The notes beneath the pieces were generated by a model. It did not search any database and was not told the origin of the DNA. It saw nothing but the letters and a program-made list of their open reading frames with translations. A stretch of DNA of 64,000 nucleotides from Alteromonas indica (lineage in GTDB: Bacteria; Pseudomonadota; Gammaproteobacteria; Enterobacterales; Alteromonadaceae), in NCBI GenBank assembly GCA_003056425.1, contig PYVY01000004.1, positions 186,001 to 250,000 on the forward strand, read 5' to 3'. Below are positions 1-9,597 of the stretch, in pieces. The first letter of the stretch is position 1; each line of letters begins with the position of its first letter. A program made the position numbers and the translations under genes.

Positions 1-995
1 CTAGTAGTGAAGTCGCCGATTATTTCCTCAAGAATATCTTCCAGAGTTACCAGCCCCATAATATCGCCATATTCATCCACCACCAGCGCGATACGCTCTT
101 TTTCGGTTTGAAACTTATACATAAGCGTGTGTAGCGGGGTGGACTCTGGCGTGTAGTAAATTTCGCGTACGGCGCGTAACAAACTGCTCTTAGTGAACTG
201 ATCTTTAGACAATAAGCGTAGGGCGTCCCGCACATGTACAAAGCCTACCGCGTCATCCACACTGTCGCGGTAAAGGAGTACCCGGGTATGCTGTGAACTG
301 GTTAACTGTTTCTGTATTTTTTTCCAGTCGTCATTGATGTCAATAGCAAAAATTTCTGCCCGCGGCACCATGATGTCTTCGGCGGTCACGCTTTCCAAAT
401 CAAGTATGCTCACCAGCATGTCCTGGTGCTTTTTAGGAATCATAGCGCCAGCTTCATATACCACAGTGCGTAATTCCTCACGGCTGAGTGAGTCATCACT
501 ACCACTGGTAGGATTGATCCTTAGCAAATACAAAATACCATTGGTAATACTGTTTATCAGCGCCACAAACGGGTACATCACCGTTAGCATGGGCAGCAGA
601 ATAACCGAACTGGGAAAAGCAATTTTTTCGGGATATAACGCCGCCAGTGTTTTCGGTGTTACTTCGGCAAAAATAAGCAGTATAAGGGTTAAGCCGAAGG
701 TGGTGGCAAAGAAACCCCAGTAATCACCAAATAAGCGCGTGCAAATAATGGTGGCAATGGAAGACGCCGCTATATTTACCAGGTTGTTACCTATCAGAAT
801 CAAACCGATAAGTCGATCCGGCCGGTCCAGCAGTTTTTGTACGCGTTTGGCTGAAGTATTGCCTTGATTATGCAGGTGTTTAAGCCGATATCGGTTAATC
901 GACATCATGCCGGTTTCAGAACTGGAAAAGTACGCAGAGAATAAAATGAGCACCGCCAGAATAATAAACAGCGTGCTGGTTGAGATGTCGTCCAA
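1..995 (-). CDS. corB: CNNM/CorC-family inner-membrane protein CorB (3' end beyond window)
   Basis: This is an integral membrane protein of the CNNM/CorB/HlyC family, implicated in Mg2+/Co2+ homeostasis. Reading leftward from a TTG at 995 gives a hydrophobic DUF21 domain (about residues 5-180, beginning with an LFIILAVLILFSAYFSSSETG-type segment and containing a GNNLVNIAAS stretch). A CBS region follows, with the family phrases EDIMVPR, VDEYGDIMGLVTLEDILEEI and IGDF. The frame is open to the window edge, so the C-terminal CorC_HlyC domain is missing. The TTG start is chosen because AGGA lies 9 bases upstream and no ATG occurs before the first membrane segment. The neighbour ypjD is the same as in E. 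coli (yfjD-ypjD-ffh), which supports the assignment. Ion specificity is not readable from sequence. Confidence 0.85.
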   Translation of the reverse strand, partial: MDDISTSTLFIILAVLILFSAYFSSSETGMMSINRYRLKHLHNQGNTSAKRVQKLLDRPDRLIGLILIGNNLVNIAASSIATIICTRLFGDYWGFFATTFGLTLILLIFAEVTPKTLAALYPEKIAFPSSVILLPMLTVMYPFVALINSITNGILYLLRINPTSGSDDSLSREELRTVVYEAGAMIPKKHQDMLVSILDLESVTAEDIMVPRAEIFAIDINDDWKKIQKQLTSSQHTRVLLYRDSVDDAVGFVHVRDALRLLSKDQFTKSSLLRAVREIYYTPESTPLHTLMYKFQTEKERIALVVDEYGDIMGLVTLEDILEEIIGDFTT

Positions 996-1094
996 CTATT
1001 GGTTTCCTATGCCTTGGTGACTTTTAATGTAGTAGCTGGCAGCTATACCGGTGGCTGATTATTGCTAGCACTGTGTTCTGCCAGAAGCAATGAA

Positions 1095-1889
1095 CTATAG
1101 CAATACCTCACGCACAAACCGGCTGCCAAAATAGGCGAGGGTCAGTAGAACAATCCCTATTACGTTCATAACAATTAATTGGCGGCTGCGCCAGCCTCTG
1201 AGCTTTTGGCCTGCCAAGATAAAAATATACAGGATTAGCGCCAGGATAGATAACACTGTTTTGTGTGCATACAGGCGGTTGAACATATCCTCAAGGAAAA
1301 TAAACCCGCTAAGCAACGAGATAACCAATAACGCGGTGCCAATTTGTAACAGGCGGAACATCATACCCTCTACCAGGGTTAGTGGCGGAAGTGCGGAGTG
1401 CAGTAATGAGGCGCCTTTTTGTTTCAGCCTGAACGTAATATAGGATACTTGCAGTGCATACAGGAAGGCTATAGCCAGGGTGCCGTAAGCAAACAGCGAT
1501 AATGTAATATGTATAACCAGCCCGGGATGCAACTCAATGTGCATTATATGAGCCACCGGAATCAACGTTGACGCCAGTACTGTCAATGCCGAAAACACAA
1601 ACACTACCGGCAGCATAATCCGGTTGGGCAGCACACTTACCGATACCAGCATAGCGGCAGTGATCAGCCAGGCAACTAACGACAGTACATTGGTGATACT
1701 CATATTCTGGCCTGGCGCCAGCATAATGGTATTAATCAGAAACGCCAGATGAGCTAACCCCGCCAGGCTGGCAAAAACAATCGGCGACACCGGACGCTGA
1801 TGTTCCTGGTGATGGATAAAGTGACGCAACAGCAAAATAGCAGCCAGCGTATAGAACAAGACAGCCATAGAGGCGAAAAGCGAGGTCAT
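1095..1889 (-). CDS. ypjD: Inner-membrane protein YpjD, cytochrome c assembly (CcsA/HemX) family
   Basis: This polytopic membrane protein of 264 residues belongs to the CcsA/CcmC-like family. Its exact role in E. coli is unclear, although the fold is shared with haem-handling proteins. About eight hydrophobic segments are visible, with a conserved central stretch around HPGLVIHITLSLFAYGTLAIA. The open frame extends 39 codons further upstream, but the ATG at 1889 is preferred. It has AGGA 7 bases upstream, it starts directly at the first membrane segment (MTSLFASMAVLFYT), and it gives the E. coli length of about 263. It is transcribed away from ffh, the same divergent arrangement as in Enterobacteria. 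Confidence 0.85.
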   Translation of the reverse strand: MTSLFASMAVLFYTLAAILLLRHFIHHQEHQRPVSPIVFASLAGLAHLAFLINTIMLAPGQNMSITNVLSLVAWLITAAMLVSVSVLPNRIMLPVVFVFSALTVLASTLIPVAHIMHIELHPGLVIHITLSLFAYGTLAIAFLYALQVSYITFRLKQKGASLLHSALPPLTLVEGMMFRLLQIGTALLVISLLSGFIFLEDMFNRLYAHKTVLSILALILYIFILAGQKLRGWRSRQLIVMNVIGIVLLTLAYFGSRFVREVLL

Positions 1890-2133
1890 TAAAAGTCCTG
1901 TAGTACCTGCAAGAGGGAAATTCGATAAACGGTTTATAGTGCCGAAAACAGGCATAATAATACCAAATGTGCTGGTATTGATACTGCAAGTCACAGTTAA
2001 ATTCAACCATCACCTTGATTTTCCGTAACCTGAGCCGCCATATCATAGGCAATACGAGCCCGGCTTAACGGCAATCCCGGCCAGTTTAAACCATCAATTT
2101 TAAAAACAACCTTAAAACTTCGTCATCTGATGG

Positions 2134-2162
2134 TACGTTCGGTGGGCTATTTTCGTTATACT
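2134..2162 (+). promoter_or_regulatory. Possible ffh promoter
   Basis: A TATACT -10 hexamer lies at 2157-2162, 36 bases upstream of the ffh ATG. The -35 position (about 2134-2139) is a poor match, so only the -10 is convincing. Confidence 0.35.
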
Positions 2163-2197
2163 AGGCACATTCACCAAGACAAAGAAGATCCTTGTGT

Positions 2198-3604
2198 ATG
2201 TTTGAGAATTTATCTGAACGCCTTGGCCAGACGCTGAAAAATGTCAGCGGGCGAGGGCGGCTGACCGACGACAACATTAAAGACACCCTGCGCGAAGTCC
2301 GTATGGCACTGCTTGAAGCCGATGTTGCCTTACCGGTAGTAAAAGAATTTGTGGCGCAGGTTAAAGAGCGTGCCGTAGGTACCGAGGTATCAAAAAGCCT
2401 TAAACCCGGCCAGGTCTTTATCAAAATAGTTCAGTCTGAACTTGAATCTGTGATGGGTGAGGCGAATGAAAAGCTGAACCTGGCGACACAGCCGCCGGCA
2501 GTAGTGTTAATGGCTGGTTTGCAAGGTGCGGGTAAAACCACCAGCGTTGGTAAGCTGGCAAAATATCTGACCGAGCGCGAAAAGAAAAAAGTAATGGTAG
2601 TGAGCGCCGATATTTATCGGCCGGCGGCGATTAAACAGCTGGAAACTCTGGCAAATGAAGTCAACGTCGGGTTTCACCCTTCTACTGTGTTACAACGGCC
2701 AGTAGATATAGTTGAAGACGCTATCGATGCCGCGCGTAAGCAGTTTTATGATGTGCTATTGGTGGATACCGCCGGACGCTTGCACGTAGATGCGGACATG
2801 ATGGATGAAATCAAAGCCCTGCATAGCGCCGTCAAGCCGATAGAAACCCTGTTTGTGGTCGATGCCATGACCGGTCAGGATGCTGCGAACACGGCTAAGG
2901 CATTTAACGATGCCCTGCCACTGACCGGCGTAATTCTGACCAAAGCTGACGGTGATGCGCGTGGCGGAGCGGCGCTTTCGGTACGTAAAATTACCGGCAA
3001 GCCCATTAAGTTTTTAGGTATGGGCGAAAAAGTCGATGCGCTTGAGCCGTTCCATCCCGAGCGTGTGGCATCGCGCATCCTGGGTATGGGTGATGTGCTT
3101 AGCCTTATCGAAGAAGTCGAACGCAAAGTAGACAAAGATAAAGCCCAGAAGCTGGCGAAAAAAGTTCAAAAAGGCAAAGGGTTTGACCTGCAGGACTTTA
3201 AAGAGCAGCTCGAGCAAATGAAAAACATGGGCGGCATGATGGGCATGATGGACAAATTGCCCGGCATGGGCGGTATGGCCGACAAAATAAAAGATCAGGC
3301 AAATGATAAGCAGTTCAACCAAATGGAAGCCATCATCAGTTCAATGACGCCGGGTGAACGGGCTAAACCTGAAATTATTAAAGGCTCACGTAAACGTCGT
3401 ATCGCCGCTGGCTCAGGTACGCAGATTCAGGATGTTAACCGTCTGCTTAAGCAATTTACCCAAATGCAGAAGATGATGAAAAAGATGTCTGGCGGCGGCA
3501 TGAAGAAGATGATGCGCCAGATGAAAGGGATGATGCCTCCAGGTGGCGGTGGCCCAGGTGGCGGCGGCCCGGGCGGCATGGGCGGTATGTTCCCCCCTCG
3601 GTAA
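2198..3604 (+). CDS. ffh: Signal recognition particle GTPase Ffh
   Basis: Ffh binds 4.5S RNA and signal sequences of nascent membrane proteins and delivers ribosomes to FtsY at the membrane. The N and G domains cover about residues 1-293, with the G1 P-loop GLQGAGKTT at residue 107, VDTAGR, and TKADGDARGGAALS. The methionine-rich M domain follows (many M residues after residue 320: MKNMGGMMGMMDKLPGM). The C-terminus is an unusually Gly/Pro-rich tail (GGGGPGGGGPGG). The ATG at 2198 (MFENLSERL) aligns with E. coli MFDNLTDRL; an in-frame TTG two codons earlier at 2192 is less likely. Length is 468 residues against 453 in E. coli, the excess being the Gly-rich tail. It normally precedes rpsP directly; here about 16 kb intervenes. 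Confidence 0.97.
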   Translation: MFENLSERLGQTLKNVSGRGRLTDDNIKDTLREVRMALLEADVALPVVKEFVAQVKERAVGTEVSKSLKPGQVFIKIVQSELESVMGEANEKLNLATQPPAVVLMAGLQGAGKTTSVGKLAKYLTEREKKKVMVVSADIYRPAAIKQLETLANEVNVGFHPSTVLQRPVDIVEDAIDAARKQFYDVLLVDTAGRLHVDADMMDEIKALHSAVKPIETLFVVDAMTGQDAANTAKAFNDALPLTGVILTKADGDARGGAALSVRKITGKPIKFLGMGEKVDALEPFHPERVASRILGMGDVLSLIEEVERKVDKDKAQKLAKKVQKGKGFDLQDFKEQLEQMKNMGGMMGMMDKLPGMGGMADKIKDQANDKQFNQMEAIISSMTPGERAKPEIIKGSRKRRIAAGSGTQIQDVNRLLKQFTQMQKMMKKMSGGGMKKMMRQMKGMMPPGGGGPGGGGPGGMGGMFPPR

Positions 3605-3620
3605 GATATTACGCAGGTTT

Positions 3621-3655
3621 AGCGTTACAGGTGTTCGCCCGAATCCTGTAACGCT
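3621..3655 (+). terminator. Inverted repeat after ffh, possible terminator
   Basis: There is a perfect 11-bp stem (AGCGTTACAGG at 3621-3631 with its complement at 3645-3655) and a 13-base loop, 16 bases after the ffh stop. Only a short, mixed T-rich stretch follows, so intrinsic termination would be weak. Confidence 0.5.
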
Positions 3656-3873
3656 AGCTTCTTTGGGCTTATCGTCCTTCATCTACACGGTGGTATATAC
3701 ACCAACGTAATGGCGGCCGCGGGCCACCACCATATTAACTTTATTTGCAAGGCCGAGGCATAAGTCATCGGGCCTGCCAAACGCTACAAGGGGAATGTGG
3801 CATCCTTCGTCCTGCCTGTCCCTGAATAACAACAATAACAACGCGGTTATTGCCACAAAACAACAGGATTTTT

Positions 3874-6800
3874 ATGGCTGGTTTAAAACGCATTATACTC
3901 ATTGATACCCATCTGCCCGGTGTGGTTGAACTTAAGCTTGATGGTCACACCAATATTTGTGGTACCAATGCCTCCGGTAAAACCACGCTACAGCGGCTCA
4001 TACCAGTGTTTTATGGGGAATATCCCAGCCGGGTGGTGCCCGCCACCCGCGATAGTTTTGAACGGTGGTATTTACCCCGGCCTTCCAGTTTTATTATTTA
4101 TGAGTATACCCGCGCAGAAGGCGATCTGTGTCAGGCGGTGCTCAGTGCTTCAGGAAGTGGTGTAAATTACCGGTTTATCGGTAAGCCATTTGCGATTGAA
4201 GATTATCTGATTGAACAAAAAAGTGGTAAGCATATAAGCGTCAGTAGCGCTGAGTTAGCCCGGGCGATGAAACGCAACAATGTATTGGTAACCAGCCAGC
4301 TAAATACCAAAGATTTCCGGGCCATTTTGCAAAATGACCAAGGGGTGTTGAATCAAAGCAGCAATGCGCGGGAATTACTCGGTTACGCCCGCATTTTTAG
4401 TCTGTGCGCCCAGCAATATCATATCCGGCACATGGAAAAACTGGCCAAAGCGGTGCACTCCAAAGAAGGCAAGATGGAAACCATTAAAGCCATGATAGCG
4501 GCCATATTGGAAGAAGATGGGGTTCAGCCTCCCACTTCCGGACTAAGCCGCAATCGGGTGGATGACTGGATTCGTGAATGTCACCTGATTAAACAATTTG
4601 ATCGTATCAGACCTGAATTTACCAAGCTCGAACAGGCCGATCTGGCCCTTACCGAAGCAGAAAAAACCCTGGCCGGCCTTAAACACAGTTTTGAGTTGGA
4701 TAAAGCGCACCTTGCCGCGCGGGTAGAAACCACCACTTTGCAACTGCAAGACAATGAACACCAACGCAAGCGCGCAGATGCACAATGGCATGAACGGCGC
4801 GACGAATTGAACCAGACGCTTTCTGCAACGCGCGCAGACGTGGAAAAGTACACCAGCGATCTGGAGTCGGTGGAACAGGAATATGAGCAGTGGCAAACGC
4901 AGAATATCGATCAGCTTAAAGAGGATGTGGCCAACTTATCGCAATGGCAACATGAACTGGAAACCGTATCGGGCCGCTATGCTCTGCTTACTGAGAAACA
5001 CCAGGATGTGGAGTCGGCTTATGCACGCCGTGTGGCAGAGTTGGGGGAACGGTTGTCAGCAACCTTGGAGCAACTATCGTCACTACGCCAGGAGGTCGCG
5101 GAAAAGCGCGCGACGCAACAGCAGCAAGAGCGCGATGCACTGCATCGTATTAAGGAAGATTTCGCCAGCCAGCAGCAACGCTTACAGCAGGATTATCAGC
5201 AGCGCGCCGGTGAGCTCAATGTTTTGGCAGCGGAACTAAAAGCCGGGGTTAACAACGCTGGTTACAACGAATTCGAGCAATCCCAGTTAGACTTAATGGA
5301 TGCCGCTATTAAAGAAGCCACGGTAAATGAAGACTCGGCCCGTGCTGCTTATCGCGACGCCCAGCATGTGCACAATAAGGCGGCTCAGCTGCGCACCCAG
5401 GCGTCTGCAGCGCTAGATAAAGCTCGACAGCAGTATCATAAAGAACAAAAGAGCGTGGCCCAGATACACCAGTTGTTGTATCCCGGCGAAGGGTCGCTAT
5501 TAGAATACCTGCGTAAGCACAGCGATAACTGGGAGCTTACCCTGGGAAAAATTATACGTCCTGAACTGTTGGACCGTATCGACCTGGTGCCTCAACCCGC
5601 GAGCAGTGCTGACGGCGTGTATGGTATTACGCTGGCTACAGAGGTCTTACAAACTCCTGATTACGCACATTCTGAACAGCAACTTAAACAGCAGTTGCAA
5701 CAGGCTGAAGCGCGTTTGGCGGAAGCACTGGAACAACAAAATAACGGTGAAGCTCAATTGGCGAAAGCGAATGAAGAGGTTCGCAATACTGAGCTGGCGC
5801 TTACGCAAAAAGATAACACCGTACGTAGTGCCGAAGCTACGCGTAAACGTGCCCAGCAAGACCGTGATACCTTAGCCAGTGAATACCAGCAGGCGCTTTC
5901 TACCCGTAAACAAAAAGCACGCACCAAGTTAGATGCCAATGTCCAGGCACAACAAAAATGTAAAGCGCAATTCGAGTTAGCCAGTGATGAACTAAAAGAT
6001 CAGCTGCGTGAAGCGCAAACTGAACACAGTTTCCATTGGCAGCAATTGCTTGAAGACACAGAAGCAAGTATTGCCCAGTGTGATGCCGATATCCGCAAAG
6101 CGCGGGAACTGGCAGCCCAGGACCGTAAAGAGATGGATCACTGGCTGGAAAATGAATTAAATAACCGTGGCGTGGATGTTGATGAAATCGGTGCGCTGAA
6201 AAAGCGTCAAAAAACGCTTAAAGATAGCATTTATAAAACCGAAAACCAGCGTCATAAAGTGGCCGACTATGAACGTTGGTACCAAACGGTTTTCACTGGC
6301 CATAAAGTAAACTGGCAAGCGGCGCTGGCAAAGTCGCGTAAAATTCTGGCTGAAGCCGAAAGAGGGTTGGCAAGCGAGCAGGCGCAATATCGCGATCAAC
6401 GTGAACAGCTTAAAGAGCAGCATAGTGTGCTCGAAGCACAATGTAAAACGGCCACCGAGCAGCGCGAACAAATTATTGCTCTTAGTAAAACGCTGGCAAA
6501 ACTTACGCTGCCTCACAGTAATGACGCCAGCGGGGTAAACCATGATGATGCCACTATTAATCAGCGCTTATCGCAGGTGCAAAGCCTGCTGCAAGAGCGA
6601 GAAGAGTTATTGGCCAACGTTAAAAGTTATGTCGAACGCTTTGATCAGCTGATTGCCGCACAAGCCGGTACTGGGCTATCGGATACCTGGGAACGAGCCC
6701 GGGAAGAGTGCGCGGTAATCAATACGGCTGGGATAAAAAGCGTTGATCATCGTCGTATGGTTACCCATCTGGCCCAGTTACTAAATGTCATTGTGCCGCA

Positions 6801-7560
6801 AAAATTGCAGGGGTTGAAGGAGCAGGGACGTATATTTGGCGCGGACCTAACCCAGTATTATTATGTATTGGCTGACATCGACAAACGCATTGTCAGCCAG
6901 AGTCGTCGTATTACCAAAGAGGTAGACGGTGAGCTGTTTCTTGATGGGGTCTCCGATTCGGCAGTCAAAATTCGCTCGCGCATTAGCGAGCTGGAATTTT
7001 GGCCTGAGCTTGAGCAATTTCGCCAATACTATGACCAATGGATGGAAGGTGGCGCGACAGAATTACCTGATGATGATTACGCCCAGAGCATGCGAAAAGT
7101 CCTGGATATTCTGGGGCGTGCGGCACTAACCGGCGGTATTAGCAAATTGCTGGATATCGAATTACATCTTAAAGAAGGTAACAGCGAGCTGGTAATACGT
7201 ACCGATCGGCAGCTCAATGAGTCCTCCAGTCATGGTATGGCCTACCTGATATTGTGTAAGTTCTTGCTAGCCTTTACGCGTTTATTGCGCGGCGACGCTG
7301 ATGCTACCGTGCACTGGCCTATTGACGAGCTGGGAACACTACATCAAAGCAATGTGAAAAAAATCTTTGATGCCTGTCAGAATAATAACATCAGTGTTGT
7401 AGGGGCTTTTCCCAATCCCGAATCTGATGTTCTCACTTTATTCGAAAACCGCTATTTAATAGACAAAGTGAGCCGTAAACTGCAGGTGGTACAGCCTAAA
7501 AGCAGTGCCATTGCTGACCGTATTCAATCACGCCGTGCCCAGCAGGAGGCCACCTTATGA
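3874..7560 (+). CDS. SMC-like ATPase of an Mks/MukB-type condensin (MksB-like)
   Basis: This is a 1228-residue SMC/MukB-like chromosome-structuring ATPase. The N-terminal head carries the Walker A motif GTNASGKT at residues 30-37. Long Gln/Glu/Ala/Arg-rich heptad regions (about 240-490 and 600-960) look like the two arms of an antiparallel coiled coil, flanking a less polar centre around 490-600 as the likely hinge. The C-terminal head has a signature-like SSSHGMAYLIL and a Walker B-like WPIDELGTL. It is shorter than MukB (about 1480). The ATG at 3874 has AGGA 6 bases upstream; a TTG at 3850 is the longer alternative. It overlaps the next gene by four bases (ATGA), so the three proteins are co-expressed. 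Gene order is SMC first, unlike mukFEB or mksFEB. A defence (Wadjet-like) or housekeeping role cannot be decided from sequence alone. Confidence 0.8.
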   Translation: MAGLKRIILIDTHLPGVVELKLDGHTNICGTNASGKTTLQRLIPVFYGEYPSRVVPATRDSFERWYLPRPSSFIIYEYTRAEGDLCQAVLSASGSGVNYRFIGKPFAIEDYLIEQKSGKHISVSSAELARAMKRNNVLVTSQLNTKDFRAILQNDQGVLNQSSNARELLGYARIFSLCAQQYHIRHMEKLAKAVHSKEGKMETIKAMIAAILEEDGVQPPTSGLSRNRVDDWIRECHLIKQFDRIRPEFTKLEQADLALTEAEKTLAGLKHSFELDKAHLAARVETTTLQLQDNEHQRKRADAQWHERRDELNQTLSATRADVEKYTSDLESVEQEYEQWQTQNIDQLKEDVANLSQWQHELETVSGRYALLTEKHQDVESAYARRVAELGERLSATLEQLSSLRQEVAEKRATQQQQERDALHRIKEDFASQQQRLQQDYQQRAGELNVLAAELKAGVNNAGYNEFEQSQLDLMDAAIKEATVNEDSARAAYRDAQHVHNKAAQLRTQASAALDKARQQYHKEQKSVAQIHQLLYPGEGSLLEYLRKHSDNWELTLGKIIRPELLDRIDLVPQPASSADGVYGITLATEVLQTPDYAHSEQQLKQQLQQAEARLAEALEQQNNGEAQLAKANEEVRNTELALTQKDNTVRSAEATRKRAQQDRDTLASEYQQALSTRKQKARTKLDANVQAQQKCKAQFELASDELKDQLREAQTEHSFHWQQLLEDTEASIAQCDADIRKARELAAQDRKEMDHWLENELNNRGVDVDEIGALKKRQKTLKDSIYKTENQRHKVADYERWYQTVFTGHKVNWQAALAKSRKILAEAERGLASEQAQYRDQREQLKEQHSVLEAQCKTATEQREQIIALSKTLAKLTLPHSNDASGVNHDDATINQRLSQVQSLLQEREELLANVKSYVERFDQLIAAQAGTGLSDTWERAREECAVINTAGIKSVDHRRMVTHLAQLLNVIVPQKLQGLKEQGRIFGADLTQYYYVLADIDKRIVSQSRRITKEVDGELFLDGVSDSAVKIRSRISELEFWPELEQFRQYYDQWMEGGATELPDDDYAQSMRKVLDILGRAALTGGISKLLDIELHLKEGNSELVIRTDRQLNESSSHGMAYLILCKFLLAFTRLLRGDADATVHWPIDELGTLHQSNVKKIFDACQNNNISVVGAFPNPESDVLTLFENRYLIDKVSRKLQVVQPKSSAIADRIQSRRAQQEATL

Positions 7561-8192
7561 TGACCGAAGCAGGCCGTATACTAAGCCTTTTACTGGAAGG
7601 TAAATTTATTTGTCAGGTCACTGATGAAGATGCCTGGCGCTTTTTAAAAAGTCGGGATAACGCGCAGAAGCTTGAACCGCATTTAAATATGCTAAATCGT
7701 ACCCTAGCCAGTGCCGCAGATGCCGAAGTGTTTTTTTCTGCCTATATGACCCTGGGGGATGCGGAGCGCAAAGTGCTGGCACAACAGTTCCAGGACACCG
7801 CTACCAACTTAGTGCCTCTGGTCGAATGGCTCATGCTGGTGCAGCAAGCCAGTGAGTCGGATGTGCCGGTGACCATGGGTACGGCTATCCGACTGAATGA
7901 ATTACAGTCAGTCATTGAAGATACGCCGGCATATGCTGAGCAACTGGAAAAAATTTCTCGCTACCGATTATTTAATTCTGCCAGTGTGAATGTAGACGGA
8001 CAAATAAAGCAGGTTTTTAAACGACTTACTGAAATGGGCTATTTATTCCGGCCTAATGCAGAAAAACAAATTTACCTGGCCACTGGCAAAATAGAACACC
8101 TCTATGAGGTGATAAAATTTATCGATGAAACAGAATCGTTGTCGTTGTCTGAACAAGCTGATGCCGCCATAAGTCAGGGAAGTTTATTATGA
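7557..8192 (+). CDS. MksE/MukE-like condensin subunit (KITE type)
   Basis: The 211-residue soluble protein lies between the SMC and kleisin-like genes and overlaps both by four bases (ATGA at each junction), implying translational coupling. Its size, its position and a C-terminal winged-helix-like stretch (IKQVFKRLTEMGYLFR, then a basic/aromatic segment) fit the MksE/MukE (KITE) subunit, which binds the kleisin centre. The N-terminus (AGRILSLLLEGKFIC) also resembles the start of MksE proteins. The start may be either of two consecutive ATGs (7557 or 7560). The assignment rests mainly on context and size; sequence similarity to MukE itself is not obvious by eye. Confidence 0.65.
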   Translation: MMTEAGRILSLLLEGKFICQVTDEDAWRFLKSRDNAQKLEPHLNMLNRTLASAADAEVFFSAYMTLGDAERKVLAQQFQDTATNLVPLVEWLMLVQQASESDVPVTMGTAIRLNELQSVIEDTPAYAEQLEKISRYRLFNSASVNVDGQIKQVFKRLTEMGYLFRPNAEKQIYLATGKIEHLYEVIKFIDETESLSLSEQADAAISQGSLL

Positions 8193-9409
8193 GCCAGGCA
8201 TTAATTCAGGCCGGCTCGCGCCTGTTAAATGCATTGGGGCGACATAGTGAGCTTATTATGCAGGCCTACCTTAATGGTCATGTAGAAGAAAGCGCCCATA
8301 GCCGCAAAGTATTAGAGCAATTGGTGCAGCTGGGGGTGCTTTGGCGCCCGGACCCGCATAGTGCGCTACGCTTGAAAGCTGCGGTAAGAACCTTGCTGGA
8401 AGGTAGTCTGCAAGACGAGCGAAACCGTAATATTAATGCCAATATAGGCACGGCATTAGCCAGTCTGAAAACCCTTGCCGAACATTACAAAGAAGCGTTG
8501 TATTACAATCGGTACAGTGAAGCCCACGCCCATATGAGCGATTTAACCGAGCACGTTTACCAGTTGACGGAATCACTGGCCAATAGTGTTCGGGTAATGT
8601 TTAGCCGGATTAACAATGAATTTGGTTATGTGGCCTCGGTAGAGGCAAAGATCCGCGAAAACGAGCTGGCCCAAAGTCAGGTATCAGAATTATTACATCA
8701 GTTGGAATGCTTTCGGTTCGACGAACTTAGCGATATCGCTGCAAGTAATCGGGAATTACGCCATCTGCTGGTGGTCGCGTTACAGCAGAGCTTTGCCAAA
8801 GCGGCGCAGGAACTGTCGATAGCCCAGGCCCGGTTACTTGATTTGTTAGGTCGCTTCCGCGAATTTCAGGGCCGAACTCGCCTATTAAAAGGGTTTTTAC
8901 TGCACATGGAGCAGCATCCTGATTTCGCGCCAGGCAACTACCCGGCGCTATCCCAGGTGCCGGTGCTATTCAACCAATCGGGAAATGTGTTGGCCAACGC
9001 GGCCCCTGATATGAACCAGGTTGACCATGAGCAGGATTATCAATATCTGATAGCCAACCTGACAGATATACATCGGCGCGCCGACCATGCCGATCACAGT
9101 ACTGCCGCGCCAGAGATAGACATTAGTGAACAAACCACAATCGAGCTGGAAAAGGATCCGATTCAGCACGCCGTAGAAAGCTATTTTTGTGAGGTAATTG
9201 ACTCCGGACAGCCACGTACCGCGTTGCAGTACTACGCTGACCATGATTTAGCGTTTGATCCGGAAGTTTGGATTTATCAGGTTATTGGAGGATACCAGGC
9301 GCTGGACGAAACCGATAAGCAGTTTTTTGCGCTGGAGCCTACCGGAGAGCAACATAGGGTGTTTACCGGCAATTTTTATATTAACGACATTACGCTGGGA
9401 TTGCGATGA
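8189..9409 (+). CDS. MksF/MukF-like kleisin subunit
   Basis: The 406-residue, mostly helical protein is the last gene of the SMC operon. The N-terminal part (residues 1-75, with RKVLEQLVQLGVLWR) looks like a winged helix. A long helical middle (about 75-230) contains heptad-like segments, and the acidic linker near residues 270-310 (HEQDYQYL, HRRADHADH) precedes a C-terminal domain ending in FYINDITLGLR. This layout fits MksF/MukF kleisins, which bridge the ATPase heads. No gene for an MksG/JetD nuclease follows: the next gene is a LysR regulator on the opposite strand. The function is inferred from the operon; alone the protein would be called hypothetical. Confidence 0.6.
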   Translation: MSQALIQAGSRLLNALGRHSELIMQAYLNGHVEESAHSRKVLEQLVQLGVLWRPDPHSALRLKAAVRTLLEGSLQDERNRNINANIGTALASLKTLAEHYKEALYYNRYSEAHAHMSDLTEHVYQLTESLANSVRVMFSRINNEFGYVASVEAKIRENELAQSQVSELLHQLECFRFDELSDIAASNRELRHLLVVALQQSFAKAAQELSIAQARLLDLLGRFREFQGRTRLLKGFLLHMEQHPDFAPGNYPALSQVPVLFNQSGNVLANAAPDMNQVDHEQDYQYLIANLTDIHRRADHADHSTAAPEIDISEQTTIELEKDPIQHAVESYFCEVIDSGQPRTALQYYADHDLAFDPEVWIYQVIGGYQALDETDKQFFALEPTGEQHRVFTGNFYINDITLGLR

Positions 9410-9417
9410 TCCCAGCG
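9393..9417 (+). terminator. Hairpin spanning the stop of the condensin operon
   Basis: A 9-bp stem (CGCTGGGAT, 9393-9401 with 9409-9417) includes the stop codon of the kleisin-like gene. A second GC-rich inverted repeat (GCGCGGG/CCCGCGC) overlaps it immediately downstream. No clear T tract is present. Confidence 0.4.
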
Positions 9418-9569
9418 CGGGTGTTGGTCGCAATACCCCGCGCTTCAGTAGAACAATATTAGAGGCCACGCTACAAGCCTATTTGACCGGTAACCAAAAA
9501 TGCCGCCAGGTAAGTGAACGCTGTAAATAAGCGCAGGATGGACTCGGCCATGCTACCTAGCTATCTTGG

Positions 9570-9597
9570 ACCCTGGATTATGCAGTAAATCCAGGGT
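9570..9597. terminator. Inverted repeat between the convergent condensin and LysR genes
   Basis: A perfect 10-bp stem (ACCCTGGATT, 9570-9579 with 9588-9597) and 8-base loop end at the LysR stop codon. It lacks a T tract on either strand, so it may be a weak or Rho-assisted terminator for either gene. Confidence 0.4.

Noticed and set aside
3874..9409. Full Wadjet (JetABCD) defence system
   Set aside because: No JetD/MksG nuclease gene is present next to the operon and the gene order differs; a defence role is not claimed.
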